64,000 bases of DNA. Source: Gymnothorax reevesii. Taxonomy: Eukaryota; Chordata; Actinopteri; Anguilliformes; Muraenidae. The stretch lies in the NCBI GenBank assembly GCA_029721435.1, contig CM056576.1:70883876-70947875 (forward strand), read 5' to 3'. Shown here piece after piece: positions 11,001 through 22,222 of this stretch; position 1 is the stretch's first letter; each line of letters begins with the position of its first letter. The translations under genes and the position numbers were made by a program. The notes beneath the pieces are model-generated. The model saw only the letters and a list, made by a program, of their open reading frames with translations. It searched no databases and had not been told where the DNA came from.

Positions 11001-12278
11001 TTACGCCCCAAGGTCCTGGAGTGGGGACACTCCTCCATGCTGTCCTGCCATCCTGGGGTACGCCGCACCAAGGACTTTATTCTCCAAAGATTTTGGTGGC
11101 CAGAGATAACTCAGGATGTTCAGGGTTTTGTAGCTGCTTGCTCGGTCTGCGCCCAGGCTAAGACATCACACCAGCCCCCTCAAGGTTTGCTTCAGCCCCT
11201 TCCTACACCACATCGCCCCTGGTCCCACATTGCACTAGATTTTGTCACTGGCCTTCCCCCTTCCAATCACCACACCACCATTCTCACGATAGTTGATAGA
11301 TTCTCCAAAGCCATTCATTTAGTCCCCCTCACCAAGCTCCCTTCCGCTCAAGAAACCGCTAATCTCATCATTCAACACGTTATTACACTTCACGGAATCC
11401 CCACCGACATCACTTCTGATCGTGGCCCCCAATTCACTGCTCTGTTTTGGAAAGCATTTTGTAAGTCACTTGGCACTTCAGTTAGTTTGTCATCAGGTTT
11501 TCACCCCCAAACTAATGGCCAGACCGAGCGAGCTAACCAGTCTGTGGAAAATGTTCTAAGGTGTTTATGTGTTAGGAACCCCTCCTCCTGGAGCCATCAA
11601 TTGCCGTGGGTGGAATATGCCCTGAACAGCCACACCTCGGCTGCCTCCGGCGTTTCCCCCTTCAGGGCCTGCCTAGGCTACCAACCTCCGTTGTTCCCGT
11701 CTCAGGAGGAAGAAGTAGCCGTTCCTTCAGCTCGTGAGTTCGTGCGCAGGTGTAGACGCACCTGGATTACCACCCGCCAGGCCCTGCTCAGGTCAGTCTC
11801 CAGGATGAAGGAGCAGGCCGACAGGAGACGCACATCTGCTCCCACGTACCGACCTGGGCAACGGGTTTGGCTTTCTTCAAGGGACATTCCCCTCAGAGGT
11901 AACGGGGGTAAACTTTTCCCTAAGTACCTGGGCCCATTCACCATTGAAAAGGTCCTCAGTTCCACTGCTATTCGCCTCCGTCTCCCACTGTCCATGCGAC
12001 GAATACACCCTACCTTTCATGTATCCCAACTTAAACCTGCTGTAACCCACCACCTGTCCTCTGGACCTGATCCCCCTCCACCCGCCCGGATCATCGACGG
12101 AGGCGAAGTCTACACGGTCCGTGCCCTCCTGGACTCTCGTCGACGAGGCAGAGGTCTACAGTACCTCGTCGACTGGGAGGGTTACGGACCGGAACACCGC
12201 AGTTGGGTTCCTGCCCGACACATTCTGGATAAGACTTTAATAAGAGACTATCATGCTGCATCACGTTCTTCGAATTGA
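8001..12278 (+). pseudogene. Gag-Pol polyprotein of element A, one in-frame stop
   Basis: One frame encodes capsid and all enzymes needed to copy and integrate the element. I start it at the ATG at 8001 (MTEPASDQ), because the longer frame reaching back to 7707 would begin inside the LTR. Counted from there, the CCHC knuckle CFYCGKGGHLIAQCP is near residue 299, and the protease DTG (ALVDTGAEE) near 364. The reverse transcriptase has [10 protein letters not shown] near 579 and YLDD near 679. RNase H has VEVDASN near 827. The integrase has its H-H-C-C zinc site near 1009-1050, catalytic aspartates in ALDFVTG and TSDRGPQF, and the glutamate in [10 protein letters not shown] chromodomain ([17 protein letters not shown]) covers about 1364-1424. 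A TAG at 10071-10073, just after YLDD, interrupts the reverse transcriptase. Element B has a GAG codon there. No other break is visible. Confidence 0.93.
10071..10073 (+). other. Nonsense codon in the reverse transcriptase of element A
   Basis: TAG lies about a dozen codons after the YLDD catalytic motif. The frame stays open and homologous to element B on both sides. It is in the middle of the polymerase, so it is a lesion rather than a programmed read-through site between Gag and Pol. Confidence 0.9.
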
Positions 12279-12297
12279 ACGCCAGGAGGCGTTCGTT

Positions 12298-12310
12298 GGG
12301 GGGGGGGTTC
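12298..12310 (+). promoter_or_regulatory. Polypurine tract of element A
   Basis: A run of ten G followed by TTC directly abuts the 3' LTR start. Element B has the equivalent GGGAGGGGGGTAC before its 3' LTR. In this class the tract primes plus-strand DNA synthesis. Confidence 0.75.
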
Positions 12311-13595
12311 TGTTGTGAATCTGCATCTTACCCATGCTTGCCCTAGCCCCATGTTTAAGTTCTGTGCCTGGCTTGCCATGTATGCTTTTTGTGTTTAAGT
12401 GACCACTGCCTGCCCCTGACCATCCCCATGATTATGTATTGTGTTTTGTTGTTTGATTTCTTGTTTTATTATGTTTCATGTTTTGTATTGTTTATGTCTT
12501 TGCCATGTCTTATAGTCTTGCCATGTTTCATAGCCTTGCCTTTCTTTCATAGTCTTGTTGTGATTTCTAGTCCTGCACTTCGTTTACCCTGTCTTGTCTT
12601 GTGTAGGTCTTTGCCCACGGTCCCTTGTCTGACGTGCCACTCATTCGGGTGATTTCCTGGTTTCTGGGATTTCAATCTTTCTTCATTTCTCATTTTCTTC
12701 CTTCCTCTCTCTTTATGCTGTCTACTAACCCTACTAACAGTTTATTGTTTTCGATAATTACTAACCCCGATTAACATTGTACATTTATACTAACTGACTA
12801 ACTTGCACTCGGGATTGTATAGCTGCACATACTAATAGACTAACGATCTCTCAGCATTCGCCCAATCTGTATCTCCGCCCTCCTTGTCTATCACTAATTA
12901 TCTCTACTGCAGTCTCCTCTTATATCTCTTGCTTTCCCTTTTCTTTAGACTGTACACTTTAGTACTCCTTAACCGGAGCCGTTTATTCGTTCATAGGAAT
13001 GTCTCGTTATCCCTGTCTGCGTTTCGGCATTTCGCCAAATTCATGTAATTAGGTTTCCTCATGTGTCTCTCCCATGTCATTGATTACACCTGTTTACCCT
13101 AGTCATGTGCTTAACCCGGATGTGTATATAAGGTGTCTACACTTTTAGTTCCTTGTCAGATCATCTTTACTCCTTTGTCTTGTGCTACGTTCCTCGCCTT
13201 GCTCACTGTGATATTTTCTTTCTGACTGGATTGCCCGACACTTGTTTTTTGGTTTGCCCTTTTGGATCTGATTGCCTTCGTGAGTTTTGACCTATTTTTG
13301 CCCGACCACGTCTATTGTCTTTGCTGCCCTGGTATTTGGATTCGGACTGTTTACGGCTTATGAGTTTGTCTCTCCACCAAACCCACGCCTGTGTACCGAA
13401 CCATTTTTGCCTGACCTTGAGTTGTGTTATTGGTGCCCTGGTTACAGTTTTGGACTTTGCCCTTTGGATTCTGTTTGTGGATTGTGGACATTGTACTGTT
13501 GCCAGCTCTGTTGGGGGGTTTCCCCCTTCAGAAATAAAGCCTCCATTTTGCATTCATCTGGTTCTCGCTCTTGGCTCATTTCGTAAAACCTCACA
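12311..13595 (+). repeat. 3' LTR of element A
   Basis: It is 1285 bp long, with ends TGTTGTG and CCTCACA. It lacks the 18-bp unit present in the 5' LTR and differs by eye at 12329, 12922 and 13163. The last change lies inside the ten bases predicted to prime reverse transcription. TATATAAG is at 13125-13132 and AATAAA at 13533-13538. GATAG follows at 13596-13600. Confidence 0.95.
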
Positions 13596-13729
13596 GATAG
13601 CTAGTTCTTCATGCTTAGTCTGATTTCCTCATTTAGATCAATTTAATTTGTTTTTCTTTTGACAATTCTAGATAAGCCCTGTCTTAGGTCATGCACTGAT
13701 ATCACCAGTTGATGTTTGTGAGACTGTAG

Positions 13730-14190
13730 GTAATTTTTAATCCCAATTCCAAAGTAGTTGGGACGAAGTGTAAATTGTGAATAAAATCAAAATGCAATGA
13801 CTTTAAGATCACATAAGCCAATATGTTATTTACAATAGAACATAAATAACATTTGAAATGTTTAACCTGAGACATTTTACATTTTTATCCACAAAATTAG
13901 CTTATTTCAAATTTTCTAGCTGCAGCAGGTCTCAAAAAAGTTGAGACACAGGCAAAAAAGGGCTGAAAAAGCTATTATGTAAGAGAATCAGCTGAAAGTA
14001 TATTTTGCAAGTAATTAAGTTAAATGGCATCAGGTGTGTAACATGATTTGCTATAAAAGGGATGTCTTAGAGAGGCTGAGTCTCAGAACAAAAGATGGCC
14101 AAAGGCTGTCCCACCTGTGAAGGCTTGCATTAAAAAATTGCGGAATACTTTAAAAACAATGTTCCTCAACATCAAATTGCAAATGTAGCA
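13730..14190 (+). repeat. Common teleost interspersed repeat (AATTCCAAAGTAGTTGGGACG type)
   Basis: The start CCCAATTCCAAAGTAGTTGGGACG, the GAGACATTTTAC segment, the CTCAAAAAAGTTGAGACA segment and ATGTTCCTCAACATCAAATTGCAAA match, from memory, a DNA-transposon-derived repeat found in many fish genomes. The superfamily is not certain. Similarity fades near 14190 and the far terminus was not found. Confidence 0.5.
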
Positions 14191-16150
14191 ACCAGAAATG
14201 TGTGTTAGCTAGTTTCTGCACCAAAATGAAAGAAGAACAAACTCTAAAGGTGGACCAGTGACTCAGAAGCTCTAGGCCGCTCGGGAGAAGTGGGTATCGG
14301 CAGCTAGGGTGAAACAAGACACTGACCCAAAGGTTGAAATTGAAAAGGTAAGAAAATGTAACATTTATTTCTTTCTCTCTTTCTTCAATGACTGCGTGTT
14401 CCTTATCAGAGCAATGTTCAGCATAGGGAACATCAATTAAACAACAAATGAAATGCCCTCTCATTCCTGTGCTATCTTTCCCTTTTTAGGATTATTTTGA
14501 GATCCACCTGTCAGGTAAGTGCTTGGTTTATCAGAATTTCCTATTTTAGATTGAAGGGATAATTAACTTGTTAATTTTTTCTGTTATTTACTATTATATA
14601 GCTATTTACTATTGCTTAAGCACTCACATTGTACATTGCTGCTTCCCATTGAGTCTTTTTTTTGTTTTTTTTTTCCTTTTTGCTGAGTTAGTTTAGGGTC
14701 CTATTTCGTAGTGTCTCTAATTGGACAGGTGGCTCCTTTGATTTTAGATTCCCTCCCTACCACCTGTAAATCAACCAGTACCCATATATATACAGAAAAA
14801 TGAATAAAGTTGTTCACATCCAAAAAAAACAGTTAGTTAACACATCTCATCACCATATCTTCAATAAGAAAACTAATACCTTGCGAACAATGCAATGTTC
14901 AAAGAGGTCAATTCAACGAGTCACTGCTCAAATAAGACATAGCTATATCAGTTCAACATCAGACTGCGCAGTTTCCTGCAGACTGTGGAACATAGTGCGA
15001 TAGTGTCCGTTTCTCAGTCAATCGTCCTTATGTGGGTGAGTAAATGGGATTGAACTGCCACCTGTGATGAACTTCAGTAATTCAAATATCTCTCCTCAAA
15101 TTCCAGTTTGACTCATGGGCTTGGCTCGCCACTTCAGGACCAACTGCACCTTTTCTCCGACGAAAACCAGCTGGACTGAAGACTCAAATGATCTTGCAGA
15201 ATCTCACGCTCCATCAACAATCAGGGAATGGAAAAGGGAGATCTAGAAAGCCTGAAAGACCTGGCCTTGAATTTAGAGAGCCAGGAAATGAATTACAATA
15301 TGTATCAAATAACTGCTTTTCTCTACATCTAGTAAATTACACAATGTACCATACAACCAATTTGTGATCTGAAAAGCAAAAAAAATAAAAATTGTCACTC
15401 CTTTTACAGCTTGTCATGTCTTTTTTTTCCACAATTAAAATTACTCTTACAAAGCCTTGCAAAACTTAGCTTAAACACACTTAAGATTTCAGTCATAACA
15501 TGCTTAATAAACATACAGTATAAACGTTCGGTAACCCTCTAACACTTTACCTCAGTTCCAAGCTGCATAACCAGCGTGTTGCCAAATCAATAGCTGCTAG
15601 TCAGCATAACGGCATAAAAGAATACATTCGTGAAAAGAAAAAAACCCGGCAATAATTGCCCATTTATAACCTACTGGAACGACACCAGAAAGTCTTGACC
15701 GCTTTAGCTAGCAGCTGACCCGATTAAAGTTTAATTTTAGACACCGTAGCAAGCTTGCTAATACTAATGCTACCGCGGCTAGCGTCACGGTCGCTAGCGC
15801 TACTATTTAGTCAATTTTGCTTAATATTTCACCCTGCTTCCCGATTCTACTCACCGGGAATATCTTCCGACATTTAGCAGCAGGATGGTTACTACTACAG
15901 GCCTTTTAGGGTTTGATGATTCTATTTTTATTTTCTAACTGAGCACCACACATCCGTCTCATTCACTGTTCATGCAAGAAAAGGAAATTGCATTGCGATT
16001 CTGCCTGAATTACCCACTGGAAGGTAGTGGGTTCTCTTTTTTTTGTTAATTGGCTGCTTGTTACCAACTTACTGAAGCGCTACTGCCACCTGTTGCTCTG
16101 GAGTGTAGACTAGCCTATTTAATTACCTGTATTTCGAACCCAAACTGCAG
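14191..16150. other. No gene seen; probable old non-autonomous repeat near 15530-16110
   Basis: The open frames here lack recognisable domains. The segment 15720-15800 is rich in CTAGC palindromes (for example around GCGGCTAGCGTCACGGTCGCTAGCGC, split by a CpG core). ACTGCCACCTGTTG near 16082 resembles the end of a fish repeat. I could not set its borders. Confidence 0.4.
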
Positions 16151-16189
16151 ATTAGTTTCCACATATTTTAACAATTATTTCTAGTTCAC

Positions 16190-16720
16190 ATGATTCTGGT
16201 AACCGGGGGTTATACAAAGGCTCTGAGGGTCTCATCACTGACAATGCATAACAAGATTCAGAGAAACTTGCAAAATCTCTGTAAGGGACAAGGCCAAAGA
16301 CCTTTACTGGATGCCCATGAGCTTCGGACCCTCAGACGCCACTGCATTACTCACTGGCTTGATTCTGTCATTGACATTACTTAATGGGCCCAGGAATACC
16401 TCAAGAAACCACTTTCTGTAAACAGAGTCTGCCGTGCCATCCACAGATGCCACCTGAAACTCTGTCATGCAAAAAGGAAGCTATTGTTGAGGATGATCCA
16501 GAAGCGCTGCCATGTTCTGTGGGCAAAGGCTCATTTAAAATGGACTGTCGCAAAGTGTCCTGTGGTCAGACGAGTCCAAATTTGACATTCTATTGGAAAT
16601 CATCGGTGTCATGTCCTCCAGGCTAAATAGGAGAAAGGCCACCCCTCCTGTTATCAGCGTTTAGTTCAAAAGTCAGCATCTCTGATGGTATGGGGATGCA
16701 TTAGTGCTGGGCTGTTCAAC
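16190..16720 (+). pseudogene. Tc1-like transposase fragment of a second family
   Basis: Read across frames, the translation follows the middle of a fish Tc1 transposase. It runs from LDAHELRTLRRHCITHW, through a segment reading KKPLSVNRVCRAIHRC and HAKRKLL and then LWAKAHLKWTV, to a degraded first catalytic region around GNHR, and finally SASLMVWGCI just before 16710. There are several frameshifts and stops. The C-terminal half with the second aspartate and the glutamate is missing, and no terminal repeats are seen. This copy is unrelated in sequence to the Tc1 at 1-1357 and looks much older. Confidence 0.75.
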
Positions 16721-17398
16721 ATTATCCGGCAAGGGCCAGTGTGGGCGCAGGCTTTCATTCCAACCAAGTAATAACACACCTGATACTAATAACAGGGATG
16801 TGATTTGGGTGAAGTGAAATTATCTGAAAATTTAGCGGGGGGTCGGTGGACCACGAGCGCCCTGGTGGGGGAGACAAGCCCCCCAAAGCTCCTAGGTTTT
16901 AGTGATTTTTAGTGCCCTAAGTGTACTAACAATTCAATCAAATAATAAAAAACAATTATTATCCAATGTATATTCAAGCCAACGAACTCATGCAATCTTT
17001 CATTTCTACGTCAAGTCAAAATTAGTGACCAAGCTCCAAGCTTGCAAAGAATTTAATCTGCCACTATTGCTCTCAGATAAAAGTCAAGTAACATTGATTG
17101 AATACAGCCAATATATCAATAAAATCATTGACTTCATAGTCAACTCCAAAATCATATTACAAAGTCACATGCTCATGGGATTTTATGAATTTAGACTTCC
17201 CTGAATGTACTGTGTAATAGCAAAAATGAAAAATAAGAACATAATCACTGAAGATACACACCACTAATAAATCTTTTTTCTTAATCCAGTCATCTGTAGA
17301 AACCATCTAAGAGTTCTGTGGGTATTTTCAGCTTCCAATTATTGACTAAAAACACAATCCTGATGGAACTCCGGGAAATATGCATTACAAATTAACCT
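16721..17398. other. No gene seen; old dispersed repeat at 16720-16800
   Basis: CCGGCAAGGGCCAGTGTGGG followed by CGCAGGCTTTCATTCCAACCAAG resembles a dispersed vertebrate repeat whose end joins the Tc1 fragment. The open frame at 16902-17204 has no recognisable domain. Confidence 0.4.
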
Positions 17399-17720
17399 AG
17401 TGAATAAGCCAAATGACAACAGAAAACAGTGTCACTCACTAGCCATATTCGGCTATATTCGGTGTCCAGTGACGCTCCATTTACTTGAAAAAACAAAAGT
17501 GAAACTACGAGGAAGGGCTCCTCGTCGAGATCTCGAAGCACCTTTAATAATACGACGCGATAGAAAAGTTAGTGGTATCGTTCGCTAATATTGCTAAAGG
17601 TCATGGATTAGCAGGGCAGCTGATGAAATAACCATGTTTTAGCTTTGGAGCTAGATGCCCAGCTGCATTAGCACTGATAACCCGTGCGTATGTTGGCCAC
17701 AGTAACCAATTAATTCAGCA
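17399..17720 (+). repeat. Repeat X: shared with both ends of the 10.9-kb insert
   Basis: This 320-bp stretch has two inverted partial copies elsewhere in the window. Bases 17399-17545 match 34762-34620 (AACAGAAAACAGTGTCACT, GGTGTCCAGTGACGCTCCAT, GGCTCCTCGTCGAG). Bases 17590-17720 match 24596-24470 (GATGAAATAACCATG, GAATTAATTGGTTACTG read from the other strand). It lies just upstream of the THAP-DDE pseudogene and could be its leader, or a separate non-autonomous element. Confidence 0.7.
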
Positions 17721-18049
17721 ATCACCGAAGTCAAAATGAGGGGTGATAATGCTTCATATTAGAGTGTGCGAAAGTGAGGCAGGAAAATAAAGGTCCATCA
17801 GGTTTGTAGGTAGCCTTACGTAATGCAATTTTATAGTTTGACTGGCCATACTACCATTAATGGGAGCTGGGGAAGGTGCGTCAAAGAGCTAAGACGAGCA
17901 CCCACTCGCACTCCCGGGGGATACGGATACACACTGAACCAACCACGCAACTTACCAGCGGTGTACAGCATTTGTCTTGACGAGTTACAAAAAGGGATGC
18001 AGCAGTGTTCAGCCGACAACCACTCACGCCGCTTCATCCAGGAATAGAA

Positions 18050-19529
18050 AAGGGATTTGGAAGCTGTATTTGCCCCCTTCCTTTCATGTTATACCCCTTT
18101 CCAACAGAGAGGAAGGACCCAGATGCTAGGAGACATTGGATTCGACTCCTTAACAGAAAAGATGCAGACTGGGAAGAACTGGGTGCCAAAAAAATACTGC
18201 AGGGTGTGTTCTGCTAACTTTCTAGATGGCAGCCCTACAGAGGCAAAGCCATACTCCATCCAGAATCTTGGTTATGTCACCCGAAGTAGAGGGGTGAAAC
18301 CACGTAAGCCACCAAAAGGGCGTCTTGTAGTACCAGTTAAGAAGACTGAACCAGGACAACCCAAAGATGTCCAGGTTAAAGACACTCTTGATTCAGTGGC
18401 AGTAGATGATCACAAGGCCCCTGCGAATGCCAGTGAGCACAACTGCCATGATTTCTGTGTTCAGGATAGGGGCTGTGAAGGATGCAACACATTTGCCTAA
18501 GAGCTCAAGTGTGCAATACAAGAAATTGAGAAACTCACAGGTTAATTGGAAATCCAGTTGAAGAGGAAGAATCATCGTAATACTACTGTGATAGACAAAT
18601 TCATCAGAAATAATAAGAAGGTACACCAAAATACAGGGTTGTCAAGTCGAAGTGCTTTGGACTTACCGTACAGTCACCTTGAGCCAAAGGTGAAGGAGAT
18701 GCGGTACTGGGCTGGAGTAAAAAAGGTGACTAGTACCAAGATCTTCAGGAGACTCAAAAATATCATCAAATAAGTGTGGGCCACAAGGAAAACTAAATGG
18801 AAAGAGTGAATTTGTGCTTGTGTTGATGAAACTGAGACTGGCAAATTCAAATGCATTCTTGAGTGACCTCTTTAACGTGAGTTTGAGTTTCTGTGCCTAA
18901 AATATTCAACTCATGGATATGGTTCCTTGCCGAAGAACTGAAACCATTAGTTTACTGGCCAGAAAGAGACATACAGCAATAAAGAAATGGCTCCCTCCAA
19001 GCCTGGTGTCAAAATATTTTTCATTACGCTGCACACTTGACTGCATAAAAGTGTTCACAGAAAGACCCATTTAGAACTGCAGGCCATGACATGGTCAGAC
19101 TACAAAAAACACAATATTGTGAAAAACCTTGTTGCCTTTGCCCAAAATGGCATGATTAGTTTTTTGTCTGATGGTTACAGGGGAAGAGGATCGGGCATTG
19201 TCATTGACTGTGGATTTTTGGACTATTTGGAGCCTGGTGAAGCAATCCTTGCTGACTGTGGTTTCATGATAAACAGTCAACTTCTGATGCGCCGCGCCAC
19301 ACTGCAGATCCCTCCTCCCAGCTCAGTTATTGATCAACAAACTGCTGAGGATGTTGCAAAGACCAAAAAAATTGCAAATGCCAGGATACACGTAGAACAG
19401 GCAATGGGGAGAATGAAATGGTTTGCCATGTTAAAAAACACTGTCCCAATTAGCCTTGTGCGAGTGCTAGATGACACCATGTTTGTCTGTGCCACACTGT
19501 GCAATGTGTTACCTCCACTGAGATTGTAG
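18050..19529 (+). pseudogene. THAP-domain DDE transposase (ISL2EU/Harbinger-like), degenerate
   Basis: This is a transposase with an N-terminal THAP zinc finger for DNA binding and a DDE_Tnp_4-type catalytic domain. The THAP part is split over two frames. Bases 18005-18217 give SCICPLPF, YPFPTE and RRHWIRLLNRKDADWEELGAK. Bases 18057-18500 give YCRVCSANFLDGSPTEAKPY. A helical linker follows at 18546-18773 (SSRSALDLPYSHLEPKVKEMRYW). The catalytic part shows TLDC near 19036 (first aspartate), then TWSDYKKHNIVKNLVAFA at 19089 onward. ILADCGFMI (second aspartate) and NARIHVEQAMGRMKWFA (glutamate) follow, ending CNVLPPLRL at 19529. About four frameshifts or stops inactivate it. It converges on the minus-strand PHD and YqaJ pseudogenes, which I think belong to the same ancient element. 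Confidence 0.85.
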
Positions 19530-19879
19530 ACATTGTAAATTGACTGTAAATCACATCTCCCAAGGACTAATATTCCACTCATGCAAATGGAGTGAAGGAA
19601 TTGCTTATTCATTGGCCTTGGTTCATTTAATACAGATGAAGGATATTTTTACAATTGTTGTCAAATGACTACACATATTGCATGAAGCTAATAATAATTA
19701 TTTTTCATCTAAAAGAATGAAATGAGACATTTCAAGCAGCATCATTCTTGTTTACATGGTCACATATTGTCTTATTCCTGTAAAGTTTTATTGTAGGGAA
19801 GAAACTGGGATGAATTGGTCTGGCTAATACAATCATATTTCATTTTCATGATTGTTATTACTATTATTATTATTATTAT
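19530..19879. other. 3' flank of the transposase; short ATT microsatellite
   Basis: TTATTACTATTATTATTATT lies at about 19855-19879, right before the tandem array. Nothing else is recognisable. Confidence 0.6.
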
Positions 19880-20549
19880 TCCCCCCGGCATATAAGCGTC
19901 GCCTCGTCCGTCCATAATAATTTTGTTTCCGGAGAACTCGGAAACTACGCAAGATATCAGCACCTGACTTGGTACATGTATTCTATGTATAGTCTAGATG
20001 TGCCTTTTGCTACTTTGGAAATTTTGGGGTTCCTATTTTGTTGTTTCCATGGAAACAAATCTGGACTTAGTGCAAATTACACTGTGATTGGTTCCTGAGC
20101 AGAACTGAAAAACCATGTAAGATATCAGCACCAAACATTTGTACATGTACTCTATATATAGTCTAGATTTGCCTTTTGCTATTTGGAAACTTCAGAAACG
20201 TATTATTTTTGCCATTTCCATGGAAACGAATCTGGACTTGGTGCCCATCAGGCCTAGTTTGTTTCTGGAGCAGAACTCAAAAACTGTTCAATATAACTAA
20301 CTGAAACTTTGCATGTGTATTACCCACATTCTGAAGTGGTGCCTTTTGATATTGTCAGATTTCTAAAAATCTTTTTTTTTGTTTCCATGGAAACGAGTTG
20401 GATTTGGACTCTGTACAGAGATAGGTTTGTTTCCGGAGCAGAACTCGAAAACCGCTCAATGTATCTTACAGAAACTTTGCATGTGTATTACCCACATACT
20501 AAAGTGGTGCCTTTTCATATTTTCAGATTTCTGAAAATCTTATTTTTAT

Positions 20550-20576
20550 CCCCCCTGCAGGATTAATGCAGGGGGG
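20550..20576. repeat. Perfect 10-bp hairpin inside the tandem array
   Basis: CCCCCCTGCA and TGCAGGGGGG flank a seven-base loop (GGATTAA). The hairpin marks the switch from one subtype of array unit to another and is followed by GATATAGTCATCGG and a run of GTCCGTCTGTCC. Confidence 0.85.
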
Positions 20577-21890
20577 ATATAGTCATCGGTGTGTCCGTCT
20601 GTCCATCCATCCATCTAGGCGTCCGTCTGTAATCATATCCTCTCCAAGCCATATCTTGGAAAATATACATCCGATCTTCACGCAACTTCACAGATATGTT
20701 GAGCATGATGTCTAAATGTGCCTTTTGATACTTAGGAATTTCTGGAATTTTTCATTTTTGCGGTTTCCATGGAAACTTGTGTGAAATGGAACTTAACTTG
20801 TCTAGGCCATATCTTAGAAACTATATATCTGACCTTTACCAAACTTGACAGATTTGTTGCGAATGTTTAGATGTGCCTTCTGGATTTTTCTTCTTTTTTT
20901 GCGGTTTCCATGGAAACTTGTGTGAATTGGAACTTAGCTCGTCCAGGCCATAACTCAGAAAATATACATCGGACCTTCATCAAACTTAATAGATATGTTA
21001 AGCATTATGTCTAGATCTAGATGTGCCTTTTGATACTTAGGAATTTCTACAATTTTTGACTTTTTGCACTTAACATGGAAACATGGGTGAATTTGGACTA
21101 AGCTCACTGATGATTTTGACCAAGCTCACTGATGATTTTGACCTAACTTGAGTAACATGTTGAGCATAAAGAAATTATGTGCCTTTTCACATTTAGGAGT
21201 TTCTGTAAAAATTCTTTTCTGCATCTTTCATGCTAATGTGCGTGAAGGTGGACTTAGTTCACTGATAATTTTGTTTGGGCAATATCTCTGAAGCCATCCC
21301 CGACTACACCAGTGTCAGTGAAACTTAGTTTAATATGTTCAACTTCATTAATTATCTTTTGAAATGTTTGTTATCCCCCCGGTATTATTTTTATAAAAAT
21401 AAAATGTGAATATAAATAAAACGTGAAGCTCGGAAACTCCTGGCACATGTGGCAGCCCACTTCCTCATACTGAGTGCCGGTAACATGAACAGCAAAATCA
21501 ACAAACTACCACAGCTACTACATGTAATATCCTCAGACAGACAGTAGAACACAGACTGACCACACCTTCACCAACATACCTCGACAGACAACTGACACAG
21601 GGAAACACGTATTGGTCTGACCACATTGTCTGGATTGCCATTTCATAGTCAGGCAGGTTTGTTACCTTATTACTTCAGATCAAGTCAGTACATTTACTCA
21701 TGTAAATTGAACAGTTAATCCTTGAATGTGGGTGGCCGGGGGGATATGCCATTGCCAGATGGCTCGTTTTCATTTCCATGGAAACCAGTTGCATTTGTAC
21801 TCTGTACTGAGATAGGTTTGTTTCCGGAGCACAACTCAAAAACCATTCATTATATCTTTCTGAAACTTTGCATGTGTATTACCCACATAC

Positions 21891-22222
21891 TGTAAGGGTT
21901 TGTCCTTGCAGTCCCTCAATTCTTCACCTCCACCTTATCGGGCAACAGGTGTGGCTTGTTAAGGTGGAGTTGAAGGTTTGTTATTTGTTATTAAAGGTTG
22001 GCTGCACCTCAGATCAGTGCAGCAGTATTTTGTTCCTGGAGCCCTGCTATGTATGTGTATGTGAGCTGCTGCTCCCCTCCTGGTTTTTATTTTTTATTTA
22101 AATGAGAGAGTTTTATATTTTATACTCAGCCTGTGTGTTTGAGTCCCTTATCCCACTTTTGGGTACATGGTCCAAGTGCCCGCCGGCTTCTTGCCTTCTG
22201 CCGGCAGGACTAAACCATGACA
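21891..22222. mobile_element. 332-bp solo-LTR-like insert in the tandem array
   Basis: The insert starts TGTAAGGG, ends CATGACA, and is flanked by CATAC at 21886-21890 and 22223-22227. TG...CA ends with a 5-bp duplication fit a solo LTR. The array unit continues cleanly on both sides (CCCACATAC then TGAAGTAGTGCC). An alternative is a short DNA element with imperfect inverted ends (GGTTTGTCCTTGC and GGTTTAGTCCTGCC) and a 9-bp duplication. No promoter or AATAAA was recognised. Confidence 0.6.

Larger units (their letters stand above)
6685..13595 (+). mobile_element. Element A: nearly intact Ty3/gypsy chromovirus (sushi/Tf1-like)
   Basis: This is a complete LTR retrotransposon. It has a 5' LTR (6685-7987), a primer-binding site, a single gag-pol frame with one stop, a G-rich polypurine tract (12298-12307), a 3' LTR (12311-13595), and matching GATAG target duplications. 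The order protease, reverse transcriptase, RNase H, integrase and chromodomain identifies a chromovirus. A single fused gag-pol and the self-priming signal point to the Tf1/sushi lineage. The LTRs differ by one 18-bp indel and about three substitutions that I found by eye, so the insertion is recent. Confidence 0.95.

Noticed and set aside
12389..12652. Hydrophobic frames in the LTRs (also 6763-7044, 7595-7945, 13203-13553)
   Set aside because: They are pyrimidine-rich LTR sequence read in frame, duplicated because the LTR is duplicated. No start context or domain.
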